Made by a program: the position numbers and the translations under genes. DNA of 64,000 nt from Kitasatospora gansuensis (GTDB lineage: Bacteria; Actinomycetota; Actinomycetes; Streptomycetales; Streptomycetaceae): the NCBI RefSeq assembly GCF_014203705.1, contig NZ_JACHJR010000001.1:1054001-1118000 (forward strand). Reading direction: 5' to 3'. Of the stretch, positions 47,147 through 56,181 are shown piece by piece; position 1 is the stretch's first letter, and each line of letters starts with the position of its first letter. The notes beneath the pieces are model-generated. The model searched no databases. It was not told the origin of the DNA and was given only the letters and a program-made list of their open reading frames with translations.

Positions 47147-48376
47147 TTACAGCGCGACACCCAGCAGGGCGTCGACCGTGCGCGAGACCAGGCCGGGCGC
47201 ACCGATGTCGGTGCCGCCCTCGGCCGCCTGCCGCTCGGCCCAGCGGTCCACCGCGGCGAGCGCGGCGGGGGCGTCCAGGTCGTTCGCCAGCGCGGCCCGG
47301 ACCTCGGTCAGCACGGCGTCCGCCGACGGACCGTCAGGGCGGGAGACGGCCGCGCGCCAGCGGTCCAGCCGCTCCAGCGCCCGGTCCAGGTCGACCTTGG
47401 TCCACTCCCAGTCGCTGCGGTAGTGGTGGTCGAGCAGGGCCAGCCGGATCGCGGCCGGGTCCACGCCGTCCCGGCGCAGCGCCGAGACGAAGACCAGGTT
47501 GCCGCGCGACTTGGACATCTTCTGACCGTCCAGCGCGACCATCCCGGCGTGCACGTAGGTCCGTGCGTACGGGTGGCTGCCGCTGGCCACCTGGGCGTGC
47601 GCGGCGCCCATCTCGTGGTGCGGGAAGGACAGGTCGCTGCCGCCGCCCTGGATGTCGAACTCCATGCCCAGGTACTCCAGCGCGATCGCCACGCACTCGA
47701 TGTGCCAGCCGGGCCGGCCATGGCCGAGCTCGGTGTCCCAGGCGGGCTCGTTCGGGCGGGCGGAGAGCCAGAGCAGGGCGTCCAGCGGGTGCTTCTTGCC
47801 GGGCCGGTCGGGGTCGCCGCCGCGCTCGCCGAAGACCGGCAGCATCTCCTCCCGGGTCAGCCCGGAGACCTCGCCGAAGTGCGGGTCGGACTCGACCGAG
47901 AAGTAGATGTCGCCATCCAGCTCGTAGGCGGCACCGCTGGCCAGCAGCTTCTTCACCAGCGGGACGATCCACGGGATCGACTCGACGGCGCCGATGTAGT
48001 GCGCCGGGGGCAGCATCCGCAGCGCGGTCATGTCCTCCCGGAACAGCGCGGTCTCGCGCTCGGCCAGCACCGTCCAGTCCTGACCGGTGGCCACCGCGCG
48101 CTCGAGCAGCGGGTCGTCCACGTCGGTCACGTTCTGCACGTACAGGACGTCGTGACCGGCGTCCTTCCAGACCCGCTGCACCAGGTCGAAGGCGTTGTAG
48201 GTGGCGGCGTGACCCAGGTGGGTGGCGTCGTAGGGGGTGATCCCGCAGACGTACAGGCGGGCGGTCGGGCCCTGCGGCACGACCTCCCGGACGCTGCCCG
48301 TGGCGGTGTCGTGGATTCGGAGGGGAAGCCCCTGACCAGGCAGGGCGGGTACCTCGGAGGCGGGCCAGGAATGCAT
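47147..48376 (-). CDS. mshC: Mycothiol biosynthesis cysteine ligase MshC
   Basis: 409 residues, related to cysteinyl-tRNA synthetase but shorter, without the anticodon-binding domain. The zinc Cys in [16 protein letters not shown], the HIGH-like signature within it, and KMSKS ([10 protein letters not shown]) are intact; WHIECVAIA and FPHHE are further zinc/nucleotide positions. It joins L-cysteine to GlcN-Ins with ATP, the third step to mycothiol, the main low-molecular thiol of actinobacteria. The proteins encoded upstream (48482-50718) are its usual neighbours. Confidence 0.97.
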   Translation of the reverse strand: MHSWPASEVPALPGQGLPLRIHDTATGSVREVVPQGPTARLYVCGITPYDATHLGHAATYNAFDLVQRVWKDAGHDVLYVQNVTDVDDPLLERAVATGQDWTVLAERETALFREDMTALRMLPPAHYIGAVESIPWIVPLVKKLLASGAAYELDGDIYFSVESDPHFGEVSGLTREEMLPVFGERGGDPDRPGKKHPLDALLWLSARPNEPAWDTELGHGRPGWHIECVAIALEYLGMEFDIQGGGSDLSFPHHEMGAAHAQVASGSHPYARTYVHAGMVALDGQKMSKSRGNLVFVSALRRDGVDPAAIRLALLDHHYRSDWEWTKVDLDRALERLDRWRAAVSRPDGPSADAVLTEVRAALANDLDAPAALAAVDRWAERQAAEGGTDIGAPGLVSRTVDALLGVAL

Positions 48377-48481
48377 GGCTCCGACTCTAACCTTGCGATC
48401 ATTTGAAAGGCTAACCAGTAGCCGAGATCGGCTGGAATGAGTTTCCGACCACTCCCGATCACATCGGCCCCGGACCGATGC

Positions 48482-49306
48482 TCAGACCGGTGGCCAGGGA
48501 ATCGACGGCCAGTCAGGAGCGGGCAGCGGGTGCCGGCCCGTCCGGTGGAGCTCGCCGACCCGGGCCCGGACGGCGGCCAGCTCGGCGGGGGTGAGATGGG
48601 GGCGCAGGGTCTCCCCCAGCACGCCCCCGAGGTCCTCGGCCAGTGCGGCGAGCACTTCGAGTGCCTCGGCCGGCAGCGGTTCACCGGCCCAACCCCAGAG
48701 CAGCGTACGGAGCTTGGCGGGCTCCGCGAAGGTGACGCCGTGGTCGATCCCGTAGAGCCGGCCGTCCGCGGCGGCGATCCAGTGGCCGCCCTTGCGGTCC
48801 GAGTTGTTCAGCACCGCGTCGAGTACCGCCAGCCGGCGCAGCCGGTCGTCGTCCCGGTGCACCAGCAGCGCGGTGCGGCCACCGCCGACGTCGGCTTGGA
48901 CGATCGGCAGCCAGCCCGGCTCGGGACCGGCCGGGTCCTGCAGGTCGATCAGGGCCTCGGCGCCCTCGTCCGGCTCCACCCAGAGCTGCACCATGCCGGG
49001 GCCGTGCGGGCCGTCCCGGAGCACGGTGGGCGGGATCAGCGCCCAGCCGGTGGCGGCCGACACCAGGTACGAGGCGACCTCGCGGCCGGCCAGCGTGCCG
49101 TCGGGGTAGTCCCAGAGCGGGCGCTCGCCGGCCACCGGCTTGTAGACGCACGGCGCCGTCCGGCCGTCCAGCGTGACGGTGCAGTAGAGCACGCCGTTGG
49201 AGGCGGTGGTGATCCGGCCGTGCACGGCCAGTTCGCCGCCGCGCAGCAGCTCCAGCGCGGTCGCCGGATCGGCGGCCAGCGCGGCGCTCGCCGCCGGGTC
49301 CGCCAC
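48482..49306 (-). CDS. Conserved actinobacterial protein, TIGR03843/SCO1521 type
   Basis: 274 residues from GTG 49306 (GGAG 9 bases upstream), 17 bp after the DUF3090 stop. Segments such as VLYCTVTLDGRTAPCVYKP, GTLAGREVASYLVSAATGW and AVLDAVLNNSDRKGGHWI followed by GIDHGVTF recall the HipA/PI3-4-kinase-like ATP-grasp fold, with DxxxxNxDR catalytic-loop and D-H-G metal positions. A small-molecule or protein kinase activity is possible but not shown. It belongs to a three-gene set next to mshC. Confidence 0.85.
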   Translation of the reverse strand: MADPAASAALAADPATALELLRGGELAVHGRITTASNGVLYCTVTLDGRTAPCVYKPVAGERPLWDYPDGTLAGREVASYLVSAATGWALIPPTVLRDGPHGPGMVQLWVEPDEGAEALIDLQDPAGPEPGWLPIVQADVGGGRTALLVHRDDDRLRRLAVLDAVLNNSDRKGGHWIAAADGRLYGIDHGVTFAEPAKLRTLLWGWAGEPLPAEALEVLAALAEDLGGVLGETLRPHLTPAELAAVRARVGELHRTGRHPLPAPDWPSIPWPPV

Positions 49307-49323
49307 CGGTACGGTCTCCGCGT

Positions 49324-49893
49324 TCAGCGCCGGTACCCGTTCGCGCGGGGGCAGAGGTGGCCCTCCGGGTCGAGCGGCAGGTTGCAGAACGGGCAGGGCT
49401 TGCGGCCGGCCGCGACCAGGTCGAGGGCCCGCTTGGCGAAGACCCGGGCCATCGCGCCGCTGAGCCGTACCCGGAGCAGGTCGGGCCCGTTCTCGTCGTC
49501 CTCGAAGGCGGCGGTGTCCTCCTCGCCCTCCTCCTCGGCCTCGGTCACCGCCTGGGCCTCGACCACCAGGCACTCGTCGGTGCCGTCCCAGGCCAGGGCC
49601 ATCGTGCCGACCCGGAACTCCTCCTCCAGCGGGAGGTCGAGAGGCGCGGTGTCGATCAGCTCGGCCGGCGCCACGGCCGGGATGTCCGCCTCGCCGTCGC
49701 TGCGCCGGATCGCCTCGTCCAGCACCTGTTCGACCCGCTCGGCGAGGGCCGCCACCTGGGCCTTCTCCAGCAGTACCGAGGTGATCCGGCCACGCGCGCT
49801 GGCCTGCAGGAAGAACGCCCGGGCACCGGGCTGGCCGACGGTGCCGGCGACGAACCGCTCGGGCTGGTCATAGAAGTGGACCTGACGGGGCAC
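49324..49893 (-). CDS. DUF3090 family protein (TIGR03847)
   Basis: 189 residues from GTG 49893 (GGAG upstream). The typical start PRQVHFYDQPERFVAGTVGQ, an acidic middle segment (EAEEEGEEDTAAFEDDENG) and a C-terminal zinc knuckle (KPCPFCNLPLDPEGHLCPR) are present. The family is restricted to actinobacteria and nearly always sits between a histidine-phosphatase-fold gene and a TIGR03843 gene, as here. The function is unknown; conserved linkage suggests a three-protein pathway. Confidence 0.92.
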   Translation of the reverse strand: MPRQVHFYDQPERFVAGTVGQPGARAFFLQASARGRITSVLLEKAQVAALAERVEQVLDEAIRRSDGEADIPAVAPAELIDTAPLDLPLEEEFRVGTMALAWDGTDECLVVEAQAVTEAEEEGEEDTAAFEDDENGPDLLRVRLSGAMARVFAKRALDLVAAGRKPCPFCNLPLDPEGHLCPRANGYRR

Positions 49894-50016
49894 TCTCTCG
49901 CTCCGGGTTCTGATCGATCGTGGTCTCACCGGCCACCCTACGGCCTGTGCGGCCCAGTTGGGGCATGGTCCTGGTGCTCGGGCAACCACCGAGAAGGCGG
50001 CTGCTGCCCGTGGCCG

Positions 50017-50718
50017 TCAGTGGGCGCCGGTGTCGCCGCCGACCACCGCGTCGCCCTCGGCCGTCGCCGTCGCCGGGGACGGCCGGGGCGCCAGCGAGGC
50101 CAGGCTGCCGGTGTCGCCGACCCGCAGCACGAACGGCCGGTGCGGGGTGTAGCGGATCGCGGTCACCGAGCAGGGCTCGACCGAGATCCGCTGGAAGTGG
50201 TCCAGGTGCAGGCCGAGCGCGTCGGCCACCACCGCCTTGATCACGTCTCCGTGCGAGCAGGCCACCCAGACCGCGTCCGAGCCGTGCTCGACGGCGATCT
50301 TCTCGTTCCACTCCCGGACGGCGGTGACCGTCCGGTGGCTCAGCTCCCGCAGCGACTCGCCGCCCGGGAAGGCGGCGGCCGCAGCGTGGTCCTGCACGGT
50401 CCGCCAGAGCGGCTCGGTGGCCAGCTCGGCCAGCGGCCGGCCGGTCCAGTCCCCGTAGTGGCACTCGCCGAGCCGCTCGTCGCTCGCCGCCGGACCGAGC
50501 TCCGGCCGGGCCGCCAGCAGCGGCGCCAGCGTCTCGGCGCAGCGCTCCAGCGGGCTGCTCACCGCCTGCACCAGCGGGATGCCCGCCAGCCGTTCGGCCA
50601 GACCGGCCGCCTGGGCCCGGCCGGTGTCGTCGAGGTGGACGTCCGGTGTCCAACCGGCGAGCACCCCGGCCGTGTTGGCGGTGGAACGGCCATGGCGGAC
50701 GAGCAACAGGGTCGGCAT
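50017..50718 (-). CDS. Histidine phosphatase superfamily protein (MSMEG_4193 type)
   Basis: 233 residues. The catalytic RHG motif lies in LLLVRHGRSTANTAG, the second His in ACSHGDVIKAVV, and supporting Glu/Arg in ERLGECHYGDWTG. Annotated in relatives as a putative phosphomutase (TIGR03848). The C-terminal 40 residues are low-complexity. It is first of the conserved trio leading to mshC; its phosphorylated substrate is not known. Confidence 0.93.
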   Translation of the reverse strand: MPTLLLVRHGRSTANTAGVLAGWTPDVHLDDTGRAQAAGLAERLAGIPLVQAVSSPLERCAETLAPLLAARPELGPAASDERLGECHYGDWTGRPLAELATEPLWRTVQDHAAAAAFPGGESLRELSHRTVTAVREWNEKIAVEHGSDAVWVACSHGDVIKAVVADALGLHLDHFQRISVEPCSVTAIRYTPHRPFVLRVGDTGSLASLAPRPSPATATAEGDAVVGGDTGAH

Positions 50719-50798
50719 GGGGCCAGCGTACGACCTTCACCCGATCCAGCCGCCCGATATGGTGCCCTTTCAGGTCGTCGAGCAGCAGAATGGACCGC

Positions 50799-51779
50799 AT
50801 GATCGTCGACAGCGCCATATACCGCGGCGGCCATCGCACCGAGGGCCCCGAGGACTACTCGGACGCCCTGGCGGTTGCCCGCCAGGAGGGCGACGCCTTC
50901 GTCTGGCTCGGTGCGGTCGAGCCGACCACCGCGGAACTCAACCTGGTCAGCGAGGAGTTCGGGCTGCACCCGCTGGCCGTCGAGGGTGCCGTGTCGGCGC
51001 ACCAGCGGCCCAAGGTGGAGCGCTACCCCGACTCGCTGTTCGTGGTGCTCAAGACCCTCGACTACCGGGCCGATGGGCACGTGGTCAGCACCGGCGAGCT
51101 GATGCTGTTCCTCGGCGATAGCTACGTGATGACGGTCCGGCACGGTACCGAGCGCCCGCTGGCCGGGCTGCGGGCCTCCATGGAGAAGCAGCCGGAACTG
51201 CTCGCCCAGGGCCCGGCCGCGGTGCTGTACGCGGTCGCCGACCTGGTGGTGGACCAGTACCTGGAGGTGGCCGCGGCGCTCCAGGCCGACCTGGACGACC
51301 TGGAGGCGGAGGTGTTCGCCCCGGGGCGCCCGGCGCGCGGACTGGCGGAGCGGATCTACGCCTTCAAGCGCCAGGTGACGGCGGTCCGCAAGTGCACCGG
51401 GCCGCTGCAGGAACCGCTGTTCCGGATGGCCACCAGCTCCGTCCCGGAGCTGCCGGAGAAGCTCCGCCCCTACCTGCGTGACGTGGCCGACCACCTGACC
51501 CGGGTGAACGAGCAGGTGGAGGCGCTGGACCGGCTGCTCTCGGACATCCTGAACGCCAACCTCGCCCAGGTGAGCGTGCAGCAGAACAACGACATGCGGA
51601 AGATCTCGGCCTGGGCGGCGCTGGCCGCCGTACCGACGATGATCGCGGGCGTGTACGGGATGAACTTCGAGGACATGCCGGAGCTGCGCCAGCCCTGGGG
51701 CTATCCGGCGGCGGTCGGCCTGATGGTGACGCTCTGTCTGATCCTGCACCGGGTCTTCAAGCGCAGCGGCTGGCTCTGA
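50799..51779 (+). CDS. CorA-family Mg2+/Co2+ channel
   Basis: 326 residues from ATG 50799 (an ATG three codons earlier is possible). A large cytoplasmic alpha/beta domain and a long stalk helix (EQVEALDRLLSDILNANLAQ) are followed by two C-terminal membrane helices, with the selectivity motif YGMNFEDMPE after the first. It works as a pentamer for passive Mg2+, Co2+ or Ni2+ entry; some family members lean to Zn2+ export. The three genes around it appear unrelated in function. Confidence 0.94.
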   Translation: MIVDSAIYRGGHRTEGPEDYSDALAVARQEGDAFVWLGAVEPTTAELNLVSEEFGLHPLAVEGAVSAHQRPKVERYPDSLFVVLKTLDYRADGHVVSTGELMLFLGDSYVMTVRHGTERPLAGLRASMEKQPELLAQGPAAVLYAVADLVVDQYLEVAAALQADLDDLEAEVFAPGRPARGLAERIYAFKRQVTAVRKCTGPLQEPLFRMATSSVPELPEKLRPYLRDVADHLTRVNEQVEALDRLLSDILNANLAQVSVQQNNDMRKISAWAALAAVPTMIAGVYGMNFEDMPELRQPWGYPAAVGLMVTLCLILHRVFKRSGWL

Positions 51780-51804
51780 CCCACCTGCCGCTGCACCCGA
51801 GAAC

Positions 51805-52851
51805 TTAGGCCAGCCCGGCCCGCTCCAGCGCCGCGACGCCGGTGCGCAGCGCGGTGATCCGCTCGTCCAGGGTGAAGCCGGCCGGGGCGAGCGTCAGCGT
51901 GGTGACGCCCGCGTCGGCGTAGGCCTGCATCCGGTCGGCGATCCGCTCGGTGGTGCCGAGCAGCGCGGTGGAGTCGATCAGGTCGTGCGGGACGGCGGCG
52001 GCGGCGCCCGCGTAGTCCCTGGCGAGGTACTTCTCCTGGATCTCGTCGGCGGCCTGCTCGTAGCCCATCCGGCGGGCGAGCTGGTTGTAGAAGTTCTTGT
52101 CCTTGCTGCCCATCCCGCCGATGTACAGCGCGGCGTACGACCGCTGGGTGTCGGCGGCGGCCTTGACGTCCTCGCCGACCGAGATGGTGACGGTCGGGCA
52201 GAGGTCGAAGCCGTCCAGGGTCTGCCCGGTCTTGGCCCGGCCGGCCCGGAGCGGGTCGATGGAGAGCGCGGCGTGCTCGGGCGCGAAGAAGATGCCGAGC
52301 CAGCCGTCGGCGATCTCGCCGGTCTGCTCCAGGTTCTTCGGGCCGATCGCGGCGATGTAGAGCGGGATGTGCTCACGGACCGGATGCACCGTCAGCTTGA
52401 TCGGCTTGCCCGGGCCGCCCGGCAGCGGCAGCGTCCAGTGCGCGCCCTCGTGCACCAGGCGCTCGCGGGACATCGCCTTGCGGATGATCTCCACGTACTC
52501 GCGGGTGCGGGCCAGCGGCTTGTCGAACTTGACGCCGTACCAGCCCTCGGAGACCTGCGGCCCGGAGACGCCGAGGCCGAGCCGGAACCGGCCGCCGGAG
52601 AGGGTGTCCAGGGTGGCGGCGGTCATCGCGGTCATCGCCGGGGTGCGGGCCGGGATCTGGAAGATGGCCGAACCGACGTCGATCCGCTCGGTCTTGGCGG
52701 CGACGTACGCGAGCACGGTCGCGGCGTCGGAGCCGTACGCCTCGGCTGCCCAGCAGACCGAGTAGCCGAGCCGGTCGGCCTCCTGCGCGACGGCGACGTT
52801 GTCGGCGTCCATGCCGAGTCCCCAGTAGCCGAGGTTGATGCCGAGTCGCAT
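51805..52851 (-). CDS. LLM-class F420-dependent oxidoreductase
   Basis: 348 residues with the luciferase-like TIM barrel of F420 enzymes (MRLGINLGYWGLGMDADN, AEAYGSDAATVLAYVAAKT, GRFRLGLGVSGPQVSEGW, IYIAAIGPKNLEQTGE-type segment at about residue 165). Such enzymes transfer hydride between F420 and alcohols, tetrahydromethanopterin analogues or unsaturated compounds. The substrate cannot be told. GGAAGG precedes ATG 52851; the gene is divergent from the aldo-keto reductase across about 270 bp. Confidence 0.93.
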   Translation of the reverse strand: MRLGINLGYWGLGMDADNVAVAQEADRLGYSVCWAAEAYGSDAATVLAYVAAKTERIDVGSAIFQIPARTPAMTAMTAATLDTLSGGRFRLGLGVSGPQVSEGWYGVKFDKPLARTREYVEIIRKAMSRERLVHEGAHWTLPLPGGPGKPIKLTVHPVREHIPLYIAAIGPKNLEQTGEIADGWLGIFFAPEHAALSIDPLRAGRAKTGQTLDGFDLCPTVTISVGEDVKAAADTQRSYAALYIGGMGSKDKNFYNQLARRMGYEQAADEIQEKYLARDYAGAAAAVPHDLIDSTALLGTTERIADRMQAYADAGVTTLTLAPAGFTLDERITALRTGVAALERAGLA

Positions 52852-53119
52852 GTGAAGCCTTCCGGGTCGTGGTCACCGTACGGGTGGTCCCCGCACGGGG
52901 GTCACCGCACGCATGGTCGCCGCTCGTTCGGGAGCGTATCGGTGGCTGCGCGGCCATGCTACCGGCCGGTAGGTGTGTGCCGCGTCACACCCTCGGGGCG
53001 GCCCGGGCGAGCGCCCTGCGGGTCGGCGTGGCGCGCCGGGCCCGGGCCGCTACGCTCTGCCGACAAGGGGAGGGACCTCCCTCACCTGCGTGTCTGCCGG
53101 CCGACGGAGGTTCTGCCCG

Positions 53120-54100
53120 ATGGAGAAGCGTCACCTGGGACGGACCGGGCTGCGGGTCTCCAGACTCGGCCTCGGCACCATGACCTGGGGACGGGACACC
53201 GACGAGCACGACGCCGCCGAACAGCTCAAGACCTTCGTCGACGCGGGCGGCACCCTGCTGGACACCGCCGACGTCTACGCCGACGGTGGCGCGGAGTACC
53301 TGATCTCCCGGCTGACGGACAGTCTGATCCCCCGCTCCGAACTGGTCATCGCCACCAAGGCGGGCAGCGTCCCGGACTCCGACCGCCGCTTCGACACCTC
53401 GCGTGGCAGCCTGCTCTCCGCCCTGGACGCCTCGCTGCGTCGGCTCGGCACCGACTACGTGGACCTCTGGCAGGTGCACGCCTTCGACCCGGCCACCCCC
53501 GACGAGGAGACCCTGTACGCGCTCGACCTGGCGGTGGCCAGCGGCCGGGCCCGGTACGTCGGCGTCTCCAACTACTCGGGCTGGCAGCTCGCCAAGGCCG
53601 CCGCCTGGCAGCGCGCCCACCCCGGGCGGGTGCCGCTGGCCGGGACGCAGATGGAGTACTCGCTGCTCCAGCGCGGCATCGAACGCGAGGTGGTGCCCGC
53701 CGCCCTCGACGCCGGGGTCGGCCTGATCGCCTCCTCGCCGCTCGGCCGGGGCGTGCTCACCGGCAAGTACCGGCACGCCGTACCGCCCGAGTCGCGCGGC
53801 GCCTCGCCGTACCTCTCCGGCTTCGTGCAGCCGTACCTCGGCGACCGGTCCCGGCGGATCGTGGACGCCCTCGCCACCGCCGCCGACGGACTGGCCAGCA
53901 GCCCGCTCGCGGTCGCGCTGTCCTGGGTACGGGACCGGCCCGGGGTGGCGAGCGCGCTGATCGGGGCCCGGACGGCCGGTCAGCTGCGGTCGGCGCTGTC
54001 GGTGGAGACGCTTACGCTTCCGGATGAGATCCGCGGTGCGCTGGACGACGTTTCGGCCCCGGTGCACCGCTACCCGGACCAAGGCTGGACGGAGCTGTAG
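53120..54100 (+). CDS. Aldo/keto reductase
   Basis: 326 residues from ATG 53120 (GGAGG 9 bases upstream). The AKR tetrad is visible: Asp and Tyr in LDTADVYADGG, Lys in VIATKAGS, His in DLWQVHAFD. The NADPH-binding end (SALIGARTAGQLRSAL) is intact, and SPLGRGVLTGKY is typical of the YhdN/general-stress AKR group. The physiological carbonyl substrate is unknown. The next gene starts 10 bp after its stop. Confidence 0.95.
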   Translation: MEKRHLGRTGLRVSRLGLGTMTWGRDTDEHDAAEQLKTFVDAGGTLLDTADVYADGGAEYLISRLTDSLIPRSELVIATKAGSVPDSDRRFDTSRGSLLSALDASLRRLGTDYVDLWQVHAFDPATPDEETLYALDLAVASGRARYVGVSNYSGWQLAKAAAWQRAHPGRVPLAGTQMEYSLLQRGIEREVVPAALDAGVGLIASSPLGRGVLTGKYRHAVPPESRGASPYLSGFVQPYLGDRSRRIVDALATAADGLASSPLAVALSWVRDRPGVASALIGARTAGQLRSALSVETLTLPDEIRGALDDVSAPVHRYPDQGWTEL

Positions 54101-54110
54101 GAGCGAAGTG

Positions 54111-56114
54111 ATGGGCGACGTGGAGGAAGTACAGAACGTGGCCGAGGGCGCTCCGGAGGTCGTGACTCCGGCTCAGGACGCGGCGGAGCAGGCCCCCGAG
54201 GTCGTGACTCCGACTCAACAGCCGGACGCGGTGGCCGCGTTGGCCGAGGCGATCCGTACGGCCGGTGCCGCCGCCCCCGCCGCGGCCGCCGTGGACGGGC
54301 AGCGCGAGCAGGCGCTGCGCGACACCGCCGAGGTGCTCACCGCCGGTGGTGCGCCGGCCGAGTTCGCCGGTGCCGCGGTGGCCCTGCTCGGTGACGGCGC
54401 CGCCGCCGCCCTCCGCGAGGACCCGTGGGCCGTGCTGGCGCTGCCCGGTGTCCGGCCCGACCAGGCGGACGGCTTCGCCCGGGGCCTGCTCGGCGCCGAG
54501 GCCGGGCCCGGCGACCCGCGGCGGGCGCAGGCCCTGGTGCCGTGGGTGCTGGAGCAGGCCGCGCTGCGCGGGCACTCCGCGATGGAGATCGGCGAGGTGG
54601 CGGCCGGGCTGGAGAAGCTCGGGCTGCCGGACGCCGCCGCCGCGCTCCAGGAGGTCGTGGTGGACGGCCGGGTGATGGCCTTTCAGGAGGAGCTCCCCGG
54701 CCACCGCCCCTCGGACGACGAGGAGGACGAGCCCCCGATGCGGACGCTGCTCGCCCTCGAACGGCTGGCGCTGGCGGAGGAGAGCCTCGCCGACGGCCTG
54801 GTCCGGGTGATGTCCACCTTCGTCCCGGGCACGGACGACGAGGCCGAGACCTCAGAGGCTGAGGCTTCTGAAGGCGAGGCTTCCGAGGCTGGGGCTTCCG
54901 AAAGCGACGAGAGCGGCCACCCCGCCCAGCCCGGCCCGGCCGCCTGGGAGGCGGCCGCCGTCGCTGCGCCGTCCTCCTCCGCGACCGCGCTGGTCCGGGC
55001 GGTGGCCGAGAGTGCCGTGGTGCTGCACACCGGCGGCGAGGCCGCCCGCGCGGAGCCCGCCGCGCTGCTCAGCGCCGCCCGGGGGCTCGGGCTGCGCGCC
55101 TGGGCCGTGACCTGGACGGCGGAGGGCCGGGACAGCCTCCGGGCCGCCACCGACGCCTCCGAAGTGGCCGTCCTGGCCGAGCTGTTGGCCGGTGCGGCCG
55201 GTCCAGGCCGGGCCCCCGACGGCTCGCTCGCGCTCGACCTGCTGATCGTGCTGGACGCCCCGCTGCTCGACGTCGAGCTCGCCGCCACCCTGCTGGAGGC
55301 GCTCGCCGACGGCACCCGGCTGGTGCTCAGCGGCGACCCGGGGCAGCTCTGGTCCGCCGGGGCGGGCCGGTTCTTCGCCGACCTGCTGGCGGCCAAGGTC
55401 TGCCCCGCCGTGGCGTCCCGGACGCCCGACTTCGGCCCGATCGGCGAGCTGGTCTCCGGCATCGGGGTCGGCGAGCTGCAGCCGGTCGAGGCGCCGGACA
55501 AGGAGGTGGTGATCCTCACCGCCAAGGACGGCGCCGAGGCGGTGCACCGCGCGGTGCAGCTGCTCACCGACTCCATCCCGCGCGCGCTCGGCATCCCCGC
55601 CGAGCAGGTGGTCCTGCTGACGCCCGGGCACGGCGGTGGTGCGGGCACCAGGGCGCTGAACGCGGCGGCCAAGGCCCGGCTCAACCCCGGCCCCGGCCGG
55701 TTCGGCGGCTTCGACCCGGGCGACCGGGTGGTGCACTCCCCCGCCCCCGGCGTGGTCCGGCTCGGCCGGGTGCTGGACGGCGACGCCGCCGGGCTGCACC
55801 TGGAGCTGACCGACGGCTCCCGGCTCACCCTCTCCCCCGCCCAGGCCGCCGGGCTGCGGCACGGCTGGGCGCTGACCGGCCATCAGGCGGTCGGCCGGCG
55901 CTGGCCCGGCGTGGTCGCCGTGCTGCCGGAGGACGCGGCCGCCGGGCTGACCAGGCAGTGGGTGTACACCGCCTTCGGCCGGGCCGAGCGTCACCTGTCG
56001 GTGGTGCACGCGGCAGGTCAGGCGCTGCCGCAGGCGGTCGCCGAGCGCACCGCACAGCCGCGCACCACCCGACTCCGGGCCATCCTGGCGGAGCAGGCCG
56101 AGCAGGCGTACTGA
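54111..56114 (+). CDS. RecD2-like helicase homologue lacking Walker motifs
   Basis: 667 residues from ATG 54111 (GGAG upstream). The N-terminal third resembles the helix-hairpin-helix region of RecD2 (LREDPWAVLALPGVRPDQAD). An acidic linker (residues 243-270) follows. The rest keeps the superfamily 1B framework: LVLSGDPGQLWSAGAGRFF (motif III), PGDRVVHSPAPGVV, LTGHQAVGRRWPGVV (motif V) and WVYTAFGRAERHL (motif VI). However, the Walker A GxGKT is absent (VVLHTGGEAARA instead) and the Walker B DEAS reads LDAPLLD. ATP hydrolysis is therefore unlikely, and it may be a structural or DNA-binding derivative. Confidence 0.8.
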   Translation: MGDVEEVQNVAEGAPEVVTPAQDAAEQAPEVVTPTQQPDAVAALAEAIRTAGAAAPAAAAVDGQREQALRDTAEVLTAGGAPAEFAGAAVALLGDGAAAALREDPWAVLALPGVRPDQADGFARGLLGAEAGPGDPRRAQALVPWVLEQAALRGHSAMEIGEVAAGLEKLGLPDAAAALQEVVVDGRVMAFQEELPGHRPSDDEEDEPPMRTLLALERLALAEESLADGLVRVMSTFVPGTDDEAETSEAEASEGEASEAGASESDESGHPAQPGPAAWEAAAVAAPSSSATALVRAVAESAVVLHTGGEAARAEPAALLSAARGLGLRAWAVTWTAEGRDSLRAATDASEVAVLAELLAGAAGPGRAPDGSLALDLLIVLDAPLLDVELAATLLEALADGTRLVLSGDPGQLWSAGAGRFFADLLAAKVCPAVASRTPDFGPIGELVSGIGVGELQPVEAPDKEVVILTAKDGAEAVHRAVQLLTDSIPRALGIPAEQVVLLTPGHGGGAGTRALNAAAKARLNPGPGRFGGFDPGDRVVHSPAPGVVRLGRVLDGDAAGLHLELTDGSRLTLSPAQAAGLRHGWALTGHQAVGRRWPGVVAVLPEDAAAGLTRQWVYTAFGRAERHLSVVHAAGQALPQAVAERTAQPRTTRLRAILAEQAEQAY

Positions 56115-56135
56115 CCGCTCGACCCGGACGACAGC

Positions 56136-56170
56136 GAGAGGGGCGGGGCCGCGACGGCCCCGCCCCTCTC
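56136..56170. terminator. Bidirectional terminator
   Basis: A 16-bp perfect stem (GAGAGGGGCGGGGCCG and complement) with a CGA loop separates the RecD2-like stop from the convergent hypothetical gene. Confidence 0.88.
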
Positions 56171-56181
56171 TGCCGTACCGG

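Noticed and set aside
54838-54920. Repetitive GAGGCT/GCTTC tract inside the RecD2-like gene as a CRISPR-like repeat
   Set aside because: Units are short, irregular and in frame, encoding an acidic Ser/Glu/Ala linker; no spacers.
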